Shown: positions 11,778 through 22,470 of the stretch, piece after piece
How positions within the stretch are numbered: position 1 is the first letter of the stretch
How the letters are laid out: each line of letters opens with the position of its first letter
Assembly (NCBI GenBank): GCA_022701365.1
Contig: JAKUHH010000090.1
Span: forward strand, 205,001-269,000
From: Mycocentrospora acerina
Taxonomy: Eukaryota; Ascomycota; Dothideomycetes; Pleosporales
Reading direction: 5' to 3'
Length of the DNA stretch: 64,000 bases
Made by a program: the position numbers and the translations under genes
Notes under the pieces: generated by a model
Databases searched by the model: none
Seen by the model: the letters and a program-made list of their open reading frames with translations, nothing else
What the model was told of the DNA's origin: nothing

Positions 11778-12372
11778 GTTGTGTGCACTTCCAGCTCTTG
11801 AGACACGTTATCTCTGCTTGTGGCTTCCTGGATTCAGGAAGGAGGTGTTGGTCCTGGCGCTTGCTCCCGAGGCGCAATGTGTAGTGCTCTACAAAGGCAA
11901 CACTGCTCAGCGGATTTGTTGAGCCTCGCAGAGGCTATGCATCAACGAACAGAATCAATGGCAGAGAAGAAGAGAGAGGGAGCGGGAAACTAAAACGAGG
12001 GATGTCTAAGCCTGCCAAATCACGCATAGCCTCAATGTCATCCTATCTAACGCCATGGATGCGCAGACATGGTCTCACATGCTTTTCAGCAGCCTGACGC
12101 ATTGAGAATTGGCTGACGTTGCTGATCCACCCTGGCACCTGGCTTCCGTGAACCCCTTCGGAACGCTTTCCGGTTCGCACCACCAAGCCCTCAAGTTGGC
12201 ACTCGTGTAGATGCACAGCCTTGATGCACAGTAGGAAATTCATAATTCTCGTCTGTCTTTCTTTAATTTCTATTGTACATAATTCTATACGCGCGTGGAC
12301 CCTTCAGATTGATCTTGAAAATGTTCCATCACGTCGCATGTGAAGTGGGGACGTCTAAATGCTATGCATCTA
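11778..12372. other. Intergenic between SEC59 and the aminopeptidase
   Basis: About 0.6 kb with no gene-like open frame. It must contain the SEC59 promoter and the 3' UTR of the aminopeptidase gene. Confidence 0.6.
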
Positions 12373-15300
12373 CTACAAGTACTTTTGCTCCTTCAACCAA
12401 GCCTTGACATCTCCAGCGTCCCGCTCAATCCAGGCCGACTTGGCAGTGATGGAGTCGATGCTCTGCGACAGCGACATGTCGAAACCCTTGGTGCTCTTAG
12501 TGGCAAAGAACGCCTTGATGTCCTTGATGTGTTCCTGGTGAGTGAAGCTTGATGTCGTAATGGAGACGACAGAACTCAACATGCTCAAGCTGGGCGGTAG
12601 CCTCTTCTCAAGCTCCTCCCAGTTGTCCTTGACCCACTTCCAGAGCGCGTCACAGCCCTCTGGGTGTGATCGAAGGGCAGAAATGGGGAGATAGATGTCC
12701 TGAGCCTTGACATCCTTGCTGATCGATAGTGCTAGCGAGCGCTGGATGAGTTCTGGGGACTTGGCGCGACCAAGTGATCGAAGAGCCGAGTTGCGCTCAT
12801 CAGCCGTTGGGGCGTTCAACGCCTCGTGGAGGACGACGTCGTACTACACAATATTAGCATTGCATGGGTATGTAGGGGTGATGAAACTAACCTCTTCCGC
12901 GCCGCCACTAGACAGAACGATGGCGTACACGCTACCACGCAAGTTGGGGTGAATTGCCGACTTGTCCCCAGCCTTGAACTTGTTGAACATGTCGAAGGAG
13001 GCCTTGACGATCTTCTCGTCGCCACAGATGCCGACCGCGCCGAACATCATAGCCTTGAATTGTTGTTCCAGATGGCCGTCCTCTTCCTTGAAATCCCAAC
13101 CCAATTCGTGTGCCCTGTCGCTGCACAGATCAAGCTGGAACTTCTTAAGGGCGTCCTTGACTTCCTTCTCTTCGAACATCCAGGCACCGCGGAGAGTGGC
13201 AATACGGCCAGTGATCTCCTGCCAAACCACAAACTCAGACTCGCTCTTGAAGCTGTCAAGCAGCGACAAGATTCCTGATGTCTTCTGGTAACCAGATGCA
13301 GCCAAGGAACCAGCGTCGGCAATCATACCGGCCCTGTCTTCGACGGACAAAAGACCCTCCTTAGCGGCAAGGCCGAGTTTGCGTAGCCGCTCTGGTGAGT
13401 AGGAGGTTCGGTAGAGACCGGAGTGGTCAGCGTTGAGCTTGAAGAAGTCCAAGTCCTTCAGCTTCAGGTCGGCCTCCCGCTCGAAAAGCGTCGCCTCTTC
13501 GTTGATACCTTCCCTGGTTCGTAGTGCCAAGAAGATAGGGTATAGAGTCTGATCTTCTTCTGGCTTGACGTCGGCGGTACGCAAGAAGCGGTTCTGTTTG
13601 AGGTGGATGGAGTCGGTGCCCTCGGTGACAGTCACCACAGGGAAGCCGACCTTCTTGGTCCAGATATCCATGACCTTTTCGACATCCTTACCACTGGCAT
13701 CAGCCAAGGCTGCCCAGAGATCACCCGTCTCGGTGTTGCCATATGCGTGCTTCTTGAGGTATCGGCGGATACCCTCCATGAAGACATCCTCGCCGAGGTA
13801 CTTTGAAATCATGCGGATAACACTGGAACCCTTGGAGTACGAAATAGCGTCAAAGATCTGGTTGATCTCGTCTGCACGCTTGACTGGCACTTCAATGGGA
13901 TGACTGCTGCGCAGCGAGTCGAGCGAAAGGGCACCAGCAAGGTTGTCCGTGACGTAGCCTTCCCAGACCTTCCAGTCAGGGTAGAAGACGTTGCAGGAGT
14001 ACCAAGACATCCATGTTGCGAAACCCTCATTCAGCCACAGGCCATCCCAGAAGTCCATGGTCACCAAGTTGCCGAACCACTGATGTGCAAGCTCGTGCTG
14101 TACAGTCTCGGCAACCCGCTGCTTGACCGACGCACCGCTGACCTTCTCATCAATGAGAATGTCCACAACACGGTATGTTACCAACCCCCAGTTCTCCATG
14201 GCGCCAGCGCTGAAGTCAGGGATAGCAATCATGTCCATCTTGGGTAGCGGGAAGTCGCTGTTGAATGTCTTCTCGTAGAACTCGAGGGTCTTCGCAGCGA
14301 GCTCGAGCGAGAAACGGCCGTGCTCAATGTCCTTGTCCTTGGGGGCGTAGACTCTCACGGGCACACGGAAGCTGTTGGTCTCGATGTAGTTGAGCTCTCC
14401 AATGATGAAGGCCAAGAGGTACGTCGACATGAGTGGCGTTGGGTTGAATGTGACAGCCTTCCTCTTGCCGCCTGTGACCTTTGAGTCTACCGTCTTCTCA
14501 GACGCCACGTCCATGTTGCTCAAACACGTCATCTTGTCGTCTGCAATGAGTGTGACGGTGAATTTCGCCTTGAGCGCAGGCTCGTCGAAGCACGGGAACG
14601 CCCGCCTGGCATCAGTCGGCTCCATCTGCGTAGTCGCCATGTATGTGGTCGAGCCATCCTCCGCCTTGAACGACGAGCGGTAGAAACCTGCCATGTTGTC
14701 GTTCAGGTTTCCGGTGAAGACAAGGGCGAGCTTAGCCTTGCTCCCAGTCGAGATGGTCTGGTCGAAGCTGACCTTTGTCGTCTGCGAGTCCTCATCGTGG
14801 GAGAGGGTTGGGGAGCTCGAGATGGTCTTGCCGTCTGCGGTGACTGTGGCCGAGTGGATCTTGAGGTCGTTTGTGTTCAAGGAGATGGAGGTGCTGTCTT
14901 CAGCGACGTCCAAGCTGGCGGCGTGTTAGCAGGCAGCCTCTACTGGGTCTGAGCAGGCACATACTCAATGACCACAGTGCCCTCGTATGTAAACGTCTCA
15001 AAGTCTGGCTCGAGCGTCAAGTCATAGTGGAGCGGCTTGACGTTGGTGGGCAGGACCTCGCGCGCCTGGGTAATATCCGTCGAGGAGTGCTCGTCTGCGC
15101 CAAAGTGTCTGCACATGTTTCGTCGATGCGAGCAGTGCCGTACGGGGGTGAGTGGAGTGTGTCGGGGGGGCTTGGGGGTTCGTCGCGGGGCGATGTTTGG
15201 CAGTCGAGCAAGGGCGGCGGGGTAAATGCTGGCGGCTCTCGTGGGGCTCGACGTGTGCAGCAAGCTGCGGCGAGAGTTCAGCAGCGGCGCGCGGGAAAGA

Positions 15301-15395
15301 GCGGTGATGCTGGCCAGAGGCGCCCTTACCGTAGTCACCGGCCGTGCAGCACAGTCTGGCCTGCGCAGGCCAGCATTTGGCCTGAAGCAACGCAT
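12373..15395 (-). CDS. M1-family zinc aminopeptidase (Ape2/Aap1 type)
   Basis: This is a metallo-aminopeptidase that removes N-terminal residues from peptides. Three exons (14965-15395, 12892-14914, 12373-12843) join in frame to 974 residues. The substrate-binding motif GAMENWG and the zinc site HELAHQWFGN, with a downstream Glu in LNEGFATW, are intact; the C-terminal ERAP1-like helical domain is complete. The first 93 residues before an internal Met (ATG at 15116) are rich in Arg, Ser, Ala and Pro with almost no acidic residues, which resembles a mitochondrial presequence. Starting at that second Met gives an 881-residue cytosolic-size enzyme like yeast Ape2/Aap1. Two products from alternative starts are possible. 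Family assignment is firm; the choice of start and the yeast orthologue (APE2 or AAP1) are not. Confidence 0.93.
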
Positions 15396-16758
15396 CTACT
15401 CGACTTCTTGCAGCAGCAGCAGCCCTCAATTGGTCGTCGGTGGTTTTGCAAGGGAGCAAGAATGCATCACAGCGCGCCAAGGGCCGCACTAGCCCGGCCC
15501 ACTACAAAACAAACCTCGCAGGTTCGACTTTTGGACTCCTTACATTCACCGCAAGGAATCCACCCAGCACTCTGCCCTGTAGAGACACTGGCTGTTCAGG
15601 CGATTTATCGCTCTGAAATCTTTGCCAGACCAAATACAAGCACGCGTTTGAGCCCTTCCACAATTCCTACATGAGTGTTTGGGTATAGGTTTGCTGCTAC
15701 ATATCATTGAAAATTTGCCATGGCGTTGTAGATGCGCCATGGGCCACGAGATCTTCTGCATGACCTCTGTTCTGTCTCTAGTCCGCTACCTGCATGCATG
15801 GCTTTAGCAAGGATGCCGAGATTGGCAGTCTGTCACCACGCAGCCCTCCAGTGCTACCGTTGTCATTGGATCTCCAGGTTGTGGTCGACAACGGGGTCTT
15901 CTTTACCTGTCGCCTGAGAATGATGCATGTCGTTTCTGTCGTACCTCCAGCTCTACTTCCCCGCGTCGTCTTGCTGCCTCCAACATCCGTCTCAAATGGC
16001 CACCATCACAGCCTCCATGAGATGATATGGAGGACGACATGGCATGTTAGAACAGCGTTATTGTCAAATGCAGAACACTTTGTAATTGATGATGGCTCTC
16101 TACAATCATTTCAACGACAACTACGCCTAAAATACGCATCAAAACGGATTGCGATGGTATTCAAGTCGATTACCACATCTCCTTGGTGATGGTTGTGATT
16201 CGTGCGTGCTGCCAGGAACGTGATATGCTGACAAGTCTGGGAAGCCTCGGGAAAAGTCGGAAAAGCAACAACATCTATCCGATAAACAAAATACCTAGTA
16301 CTTCATTACTTTGTTAATGCGATAGAAACCAAGCGAGAAGGCATCTATAGGTACTCATAAATCCTGAAGTTTAAAGTACAAGTACCGCAAACCACTCTGA
16401 CGGAAACCTGCATTGTTATATAGCCCCCACAGCGCATGGTTGCTGTTGAGCGGCAACTTGAAATGCACAAAAAATAAACACTTGAATTGTATCTCAAAAA
16501 AACCCTCAAATCAGATGCCTATTCCAACGTGAAATGCGGAGGTCCATACAAAGACCGTCCACACAAAAGTCCAAACATCATGCATTTGGGTAAGGCTTGA
16601 TTAGTTGGCCAATCAAAGGCGGTGCGTTCGTCAAGCTCTTGGCGCGGCGTTGCAAACTTGACGATAGACTGGGGCAACTCCCACTGCCACCACTATCACC
16701 ACCGCCGACAACCCATTGACCCGCTCCCCTCCTTGCCCCGGGCCGGCCTCACATCGAT
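15396..16758. other. Divergent promoter region, aminopeptidase and CYT1
   Basis: About 1.36 kb separates the divergent aminopeptidase and cytochrome c1 genes. Short open frames here show no domains. The CYT1 side has a CCAAT box (16609-16613) and a C/A-rich leader; the region around 16260-16520 is AT-rich. Confidence 0.6.
16609..16613 (+). promoter_or_regulatory. CCAAT box upstream of CYT1
   Basis: CCAATCA lies 150 bases upstream of the CYT1 start codon. In ascomycetes the HAP/CBC complex binds CCAAT in promoters of respiratory genes, so this is a plausible activator site. A five-base motif also occurs by chance, which limits confidence. Confidence 0.45.
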
Positions 16759-18113
16759 ATGTTGGCTCGATCAGCACTGCGTACGGCGCGCTCAGCCGGC
16801 GCTGCAGCCCGCACCGCCACCAACAAGCCAGCTTCGGTACGACTCCCGGATGCCCTCCTCGTCTCGCCGCCTGCTCCCGCGAGCCTCGACGATTCCCCCC
16901 ACGGGCATCACGATATTCTCCAGAGGCTCCAGGGGCCCCCACGATTCAATTGAGACAATGGCTGACGAATTGGGTGATACAGCGCGCTGCCTCGACATCT
17001 AGCGCTGCTGGCGCTTCCTGGAAGAACAATGCCCTCCCCGTTGGTGCCACGGCCTTTGCCGTCGGTTCAGTCGCCTGGTACATGCATCTCTACGGACGGG
17101 ATGTTGATGCTATGACGCCTGCCGAAGAAGGGTGAGTAGCGCCCCGGTCTATATGTGGGACGGGGACACGGCTGGTCCCAGAAAACTGGTTTCGATGGGA
17201 GGCTGACAATATGGCACAACAGTCTGCACCCAACTCAGTACCCATGGTCGCATGAGAAGTGGGGCAAGACATTCGACCACAGCGCGTAAGTCATTCGCAC
17301 CACGGCAACCACGTCCATACAGCCTCTAAATGCGCACTACAGTCTCCGCCGTGGTTTCCAGGTCTACCGTGAAGTCTGCGCATCCTGCCACTCCCTCTCC
17401 CGTGTTCCCTACCGCTCAGTCGTTGGTCAGTTCATGACTGTCGATGAGGCCAAGGCCCTCGCGGAGGAGAACGAGTACGACACCGAGCCCAACGACCAGG
17501 GTGACATCGAGCAGCGCCCCGGAAAGCTGTCCGACTACCTGCCCTCTCCCTACAAGAACGACGAGGCCGCTCGCGCTGCCAACAACGGTGCTCTTCCCCC
17601 GGATCTATCGCTCATGGTCAAGGCTCGCCACGGCGGCTGCAACTATATCTTCAGCTTGTTGACCGGATACCCCGAGGAGCCACCTGCCGGTGCTGTCGTT
17701 CCTGAAGGCTTGAACTTCAACCCCTACTTCCCCGGTACCGGAATCGCCATGGCTCGTGTCCTTTATGACGACTTGGTCGAGTACGATGATGGAACCAAGG
17801 CGTCGACTTCGCAGATGGCCAAGGATGTTACTGAGTTCTTGAACTGGGCTGCTGAGCCGGAGATGGACGAGCGCAAGAAGATGGGCTGGAAGGTTCTGGC
17901 TGTCACCAGTGTACTTTTCACCATCAGCGTTTGGGTTAAGAGGTGAGCACTTCGAACTTATTATTTTGTCGATCAGACCATAGTGCTAACAACCGCCATA
18001 GGTACAAGTGGGCCCCACTAAAGACCCGTAAGCTTGTCTACACGCCACCAACTCAGAAGCGCATTCTCGACAGCTTCCCCAAGCCAAACAACTCGGGCAA
18101 GACAAACCAATAA
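16759..18113 (+). CDS. CYT1: Cytochrome c1, haem subunit of complex III
   Basis: Cytochrome c1 passes electrons from the Rieske protein to cytochrome c in the mitochondrial inner membrane. Five exons (16759-16836, 16983-17131, 17223-17285, 17343-17942, 18002-18113) give 333 residues. The Arg/Ala-rich start is a mitochondrial presequence, followed by a hydrophobic sorting segment ([18 protein letters not shown]), as in bipartite cytochrome c1 targeting. The haem attachment motif CASCH is at about 109-113, preceded by the typical [10 protein letters not shown]. The Met in [11 protein letters not shown] is the expected axial ligand region. A C-terminal membrane anchor ([14 protein letters not shown]) and basic tail close the protein. 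Four introns in a gene this size is normal for fungi. Confidence 0.96.
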
Positions 18114-18752
18114 GCGTGGAGCAAGTTTGCATTCAGGGGAATTGGACGAGGAGCGAGTAGAGAGGGTGTATGTTCTATATCTTGTACAGTGCCAGCTACT
18201 TGCTCAAAATACGAGTTCTGAACTTTTTCTTTGACTTGTGACGTGGGTATAGATCTTTCCAGCTCTGCTGATGTAGTGTAGCGTCAATCCAGCTTTCGTA
18301 TGTTATTCGATTTCTCTTTCATTTTATCATTTTTTTGAGTTGACAAGCTGCCTTTTTTGGGTGCATAAAGTGAGTTGTTATTCTTAGGAAGTGAGCTACC
18401 CTCTTGAGGATACTCACAAGGCCGGACGTGCAGCGTGCCCTTTTGTGGCCTTTCTTGGCAAGGCTGCATCTAGAGGGAAAGGCTTAAAGGTATGGCATCC
18501 CCCACTCCCCTTTCCGCTGGCTTTTTTCTCGATTTCCCACCGTCCACCGCATACCGCACACAGACTCCGCCAGTCTCACACCCTCCCGATTACCGATTCG
18601 ATCCCACCGTCCGATCTAGCCTCGTTGCCCTCCTGCACGCTCGACCAATACCGCCTCGACACTTCAGCCTCGTTGCCCTTTTCCACGTCACCGACCAAAC
18701 GATACACGACCCCTCTCGGTGCCCTTTTCGCCAAGCTTCGAATCAGCCTACC
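18114..18752. other. Intergenic between CYT1 and the zinc-finger gene
   Basis: About 0.64 kb. The frame of the downstream zinc-finger gene is open back to an ATG at 18492, but the C/T-rich composition from 18490 to 18750 looks like a fungal 5' leader rather than coding sequence. Nothing else is visible. Confidence 0.5.
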
Positions 18753-19802
18753 ATGTCCGACTATCTCGACAGGGACTTGCAGGATGCACCGATTGAGAGG
18801 TTCCTCTCCAGTCATGATTCGGCCACGTTTGATCGCCTGCTTGAGGGCGTTGTGAACGGACCGTTTAAGGAGGTCTGGGCCGCGGCTGGAGAGCTGGCTG
18901 AGCAGCAGTGGATTGCTGATAGGTGAGTTAAAAAAAAGACATGAGCTAACAAAAGGGCAACCAGTATCTGGTTTCAACATTCTGAAAAGCTGCCTGAGGC
19001 TTTCGATGATACGTCCCACTCGCCTTACGTACAAGGCATATTTATGTCAGCATCAAAGAACAAAGTCTTAACTTGTTCTGTCAAAGGATGCGAGCTGAAG
19101 TCATTCAAGCGTCCCGCTGAGTTGCGTCGTCATCAACGTATACATGCCGGAATCCGGAAATTTTCTTGTCCAGGGCAAGGCTGCAAACGTAAGGGCGGCA
19201 ACGGCTTTGTTCGCGACGACAAACTTGTGGACCACATTCTAGCTGGTCATGACGAAGATACGCTTTTCGAATGTACAAGACCAGGTTGCGTTGAAAGATG
19301 CACACGAGATTTGTTTGTGTTTCACCTACGCTATTCTCGTAGTCCATTGTGGAAATTGCTCTCCCTTCTGAGGCCATATCGGAAATGTCCCATACCGAGG
19401 TGTCCATTCAAAATTCATTCTGAAAGACAGTCCATGGATACTCTTCAACACCACCTTCTTGAAAAGCACGACATCAAAGGGCGATTCAACTCTGCCAGTC
19501 TTCTGGCACGGAGGGGCTACGAATTCGAGACCTGCAATATACAGTGCCCGGTCTGCCCTCACAGGGTTTTATTACCGACTCACGATGAATTCCACACGCA
19601 TCTCTTTCAAGTTCACTTGCATGACCCAACATGTATGGAGCATAAGGATGCTAACTCATACGTGGAGGAAAGTCGCCCTATTCCTCTAACATGTAGAATT
19701 GATCGGGATGAAATCCGTCAACACTCTTGCACAATCCTCAGCCTCTGGCCATATTTCGAAAATTATCCTGTCTGGGACTACATCAAGTGCCATGTCGGAT
19801 AA
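18753..19802 (+). CDS. C2H2 zinc-finger protein of unknown role
   Basis: This is a putative nucleic-acid-binding protein of 335 residues in two exons (18753-18922, 18965-19802). The N-terminal 60 residues are acidic and lack fingers. From about residue 75 there are two clear fingers, CSVKGC...HQRIH and CPGQGC...H, then three degenerate Cys/His pairs: CTRPGC, CPIPRC...HHLLEKH and CPVC...HLFQVH. The spacing and the CxxxxC form resemble fungal C2H2 proteins of unknown function, often lineage-specific. The start at 18753 has a good context (CTACCATG) and codes for MSDYLDRDLQDAP. An upstream in-frame ATG at 18492 would add 87 residues without domains. The gene sits beside AT-rich non-coding sequence. 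No orthologue is recognised. Confidence 0.75.
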
Positions 19803-20880
19803 GATAAAGAGCGCCAAAATTGGTTCGGTACAGATTAGTGTATATCTATAACTCAATTGTGATTGCTTACGGGGATCATTCTTGTTATTTCCTTTCTGTT
19901 ATATTTGAATTTGTTTGGTACTCGTCGTCGAATTCAGTGTTAGCATTTCCTTTGATAGAAAGAATCCAACTTCGTACACTCTTTGATCATATCACCTTTT
20001 GCTGTTTACCGGTTAGAAATGTAACGAATTACTCTAGAATTGTCGAGCAGGAGGTAACCGGGTTTGGTAAGATACAGCACCAGAAGAAACCTGATATACT
20101 CTTGCTCAAACAATTGGCACTCTCACTCAGAAAGAAATGCATTTTGAAAATCTAATGCTTAAAAAATCCTATTTCCTGGGCTTCACGTGAACAGGTTTGG
20201 GGATGCATCATGACATATCCCGGGGTGAGATGAAATCTAAGATCTTTCCTTTGCCTTGTCAATCTGGTTCCAATGTTCTACAGAGATAGAGTAATTATAG
20301 TCTATTCTCAAACTAAGTGTTTTTCAATATGGTGAGGTAGAGTACCTTCTCACAGGAAAAGCTTGTATACTGGAATTGTCAGAGATCTACCGTTCTGACG
20401 TGACATTACAGTTACCTGTATGTTGTGCAATAACGTCTTAGGGTCAAATTGATGGAGGGAAGACTGCTACAGCTGGCACGAAGTTTCGACTTTTATCAAT
20501 ATGAACAATACCTCACGATTGAACAAACCCCTCCACAAGACGCAAATGCCCCTATATCAACATACAACTAATGAAAACTCCATCCTCCGTTCATCAACAT
20601 CCATCGTGACCACAGCCTCAGGGTCCAGCCAGGAAACTAGCCCCCAAAACAGCTAGTCTCCTACCCCACGCGTCCGAAGCCGCGCAGCCGCGAAACTGCG
20701 GTGTGATCCCTGCAGACGGGCCCCTCCAAAATATATCTGGCAAGACGAAGCTCCATCGTGGCACCCCTGCTTTTGCTTTTGAGCACCTCTATAACCGTCC
20801 ACGCCCAATTGACTGCCTTTTGTTCACTTTCTCAAACTTGTAGTCTTTTTCTAGCGAAAAGAATACATCACATATACAAC
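19803..20880. other. AT-rich intergenic region
   Basis: About 1.1 kb, clearly more AT-rich than neighbouring coding DNA up to about 20600. One 111-codon open frame on the plus strand (19820-20155) has low-complexity hydrophobic content and no domain. The last 130 bases are the SEC53 leader, with a CCAAT at about 20815. Confidence 0.5.
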
Positions 20881-21872
20881 ATGGCTTCCGCAACTGTTTA
20901 CCCTCCGCTCGACCAGCGTCCCGTCAAGAACACGGTTCTCCTCTTCGATGTCGACGACACGCTTACATTGCCCCGTCAGGTATGGAATCTTGACTTCTAC
21001 GAGATCTACCACGGCCATTTCCTCGCTCGGCTATCTCAATGTTAGAACTAGCTCTTTCTAACACTCTTGCAGCTCGTCAAGCCTGAGATGCTCCAGCTGC
21101 TCTCCGAGCTCCGCCACAAGGTCGCCATCGGTTTCGTCGGAGGCTCCAACCTGCCCAAGCAACAGGAGCAGCTTGCTGGCCCTGGTATCAATGTTACGGA
21201 CCTCTTTGATTTCTGCTTCGCCGAGAACGGTCTGACTGCGATCCGATTGGGCGAAGATTTGGAGAGCCAGAGCTTCATTGCGTGGATTGGCGAGGAGAAG
21301 TACAAGAAGCTCGTCAAGTGGTACGTTTTCCCCCAAAATAAAAGCACATAAATCTAGCTGTCCAAATTCTACGTCAGAGAATCAAAGCTAACACCACCCT
21401 CTCCACTAGGATCCTGCACTACATCGCCGACCTCGACATCCCCATCAAGCGCGGTACCTTCATCGAGTTCCGCAACGGCATGATCAACGTCTCCCCCATT
21501 GGCCGTAACGCCTCAGTCGAAGAGCGCAACGACTACCAAAAGTACGACATCGCCAACGACATCCGCCCCACCATGGTCGCCGCCCTGAAGAAGGAGTTCC
21601 CCGACTACGGCCTCACTTACTCCATTGGCGGACAGATCTCCTTTGACGTCTTCCCCACCGGCTGGGACAAGACATACTGCCTGCAGCACATCGAGGCTGA
21701 GAAGCAGAGGACTGGCATCGAGTACAAGGACATTCACTTCTTTGGAGACAAGGCTTACGAGGGTGGTAACGATTGGGAGATTTACAGTGATAAGAGGACG
21801 ATTGGGCACAAGGTTAAGAACCCTGCCGATACGTACCAGCAGCTACAGGAGCTGTTGAAGAGCTTCCAGTAG
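20881..21872 (+). CDS. SEC53: Phosphomannomutase Sec53
   Basis: Sec53 converts mannose-6-phosphate to mannose-1-phosphate in the cytosol, the precursor of GDP-mannose for glycosylation and the cell wall. Three exons (20881-20979, 21073-21320, 21410-21872) give 269 residues, the usual length for eukaryotic PMM. The HAD-type catalytic motif DVDDT is at about 23-27, with both nucleophile and acid/base Asp. Conserved phrases include [43 protein letters not shown] and FFGDK near the C-terminus. All catalytic parts are present. It feeds the same glycosylation pathways as the dolichol kinase 9 kb to the left. Confidence 0.97.
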
Positions 21873-22470
21873 ACGGCTGGGGGTTGGAATAGAAGCTAGA
21901 ATAGAAGAGTGTGGAAAGGAATATGCATGGGTAAACCATAGCACGAGTCTTATGACTCATGAATCAATTGAGGACGGAAGTCTTGAGCAGTCTATCACAT
22001 GATTTTCATTGAAGACCGCAAAGTACAAAAGTACATGTCATAGTCACATTCACTCTTATCCTGCACAATGTATGATTGATACCAATTTAATTGTCTTACA
22101 GCCTTTCTAGACAATCTGACGAGAAGAAAGAAAAGTATCCATCTGACTCTGCTAATGCACGCTTAGGCAATTTGTCGCCGTGGCTTTGTCCATTTAGTCG
22201 TTCATTCATTCATTCGTTCATTCCAGTACGTTACGCCACGCTGATATCTATTTGTCGCTGTCGTTTTGTCAAGGTAGTGAATATTCGTCATTCTACTGGT
22301 GTGCAGAAATGATGTTCTGCTTCCGAAAAAGAGACATGCTTACAACACCGAGGTTGTGTGATGCATTCTGAAGGGGATGTATGCAATGGAAAGAAGTGGA
22401 AAGCAATGCGAAGGTTGCTCTATACGTTCGCTCGCTTTTGTGGGTATATCAACTCGCACACTTGCTTGCT
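21873..22470. other. Convergent 3' region, SEC53 and the trehalose subunit
   Basis: About 0.6 kb between two converging genes, holding both 3' UTRs. It contains an ATTC tetranucleotide repeat at about 22199-22224 and no gene-like frame. Confidence 0.6.
22199..22224. repeat. ATTC tetranucleotide repeat
   Basis: About six imperfect ATTC units occur between the converging SEC53 and trehalose-complex genes. It is a simple microsatellite. Confidence 0.7.

Noticed and set aside
19820..20155. 111-codon plus-strand frame after the zinc-finger gene
   Set aside because: AT-rich composition, no domain, and overlaps the expected 3' UTR.
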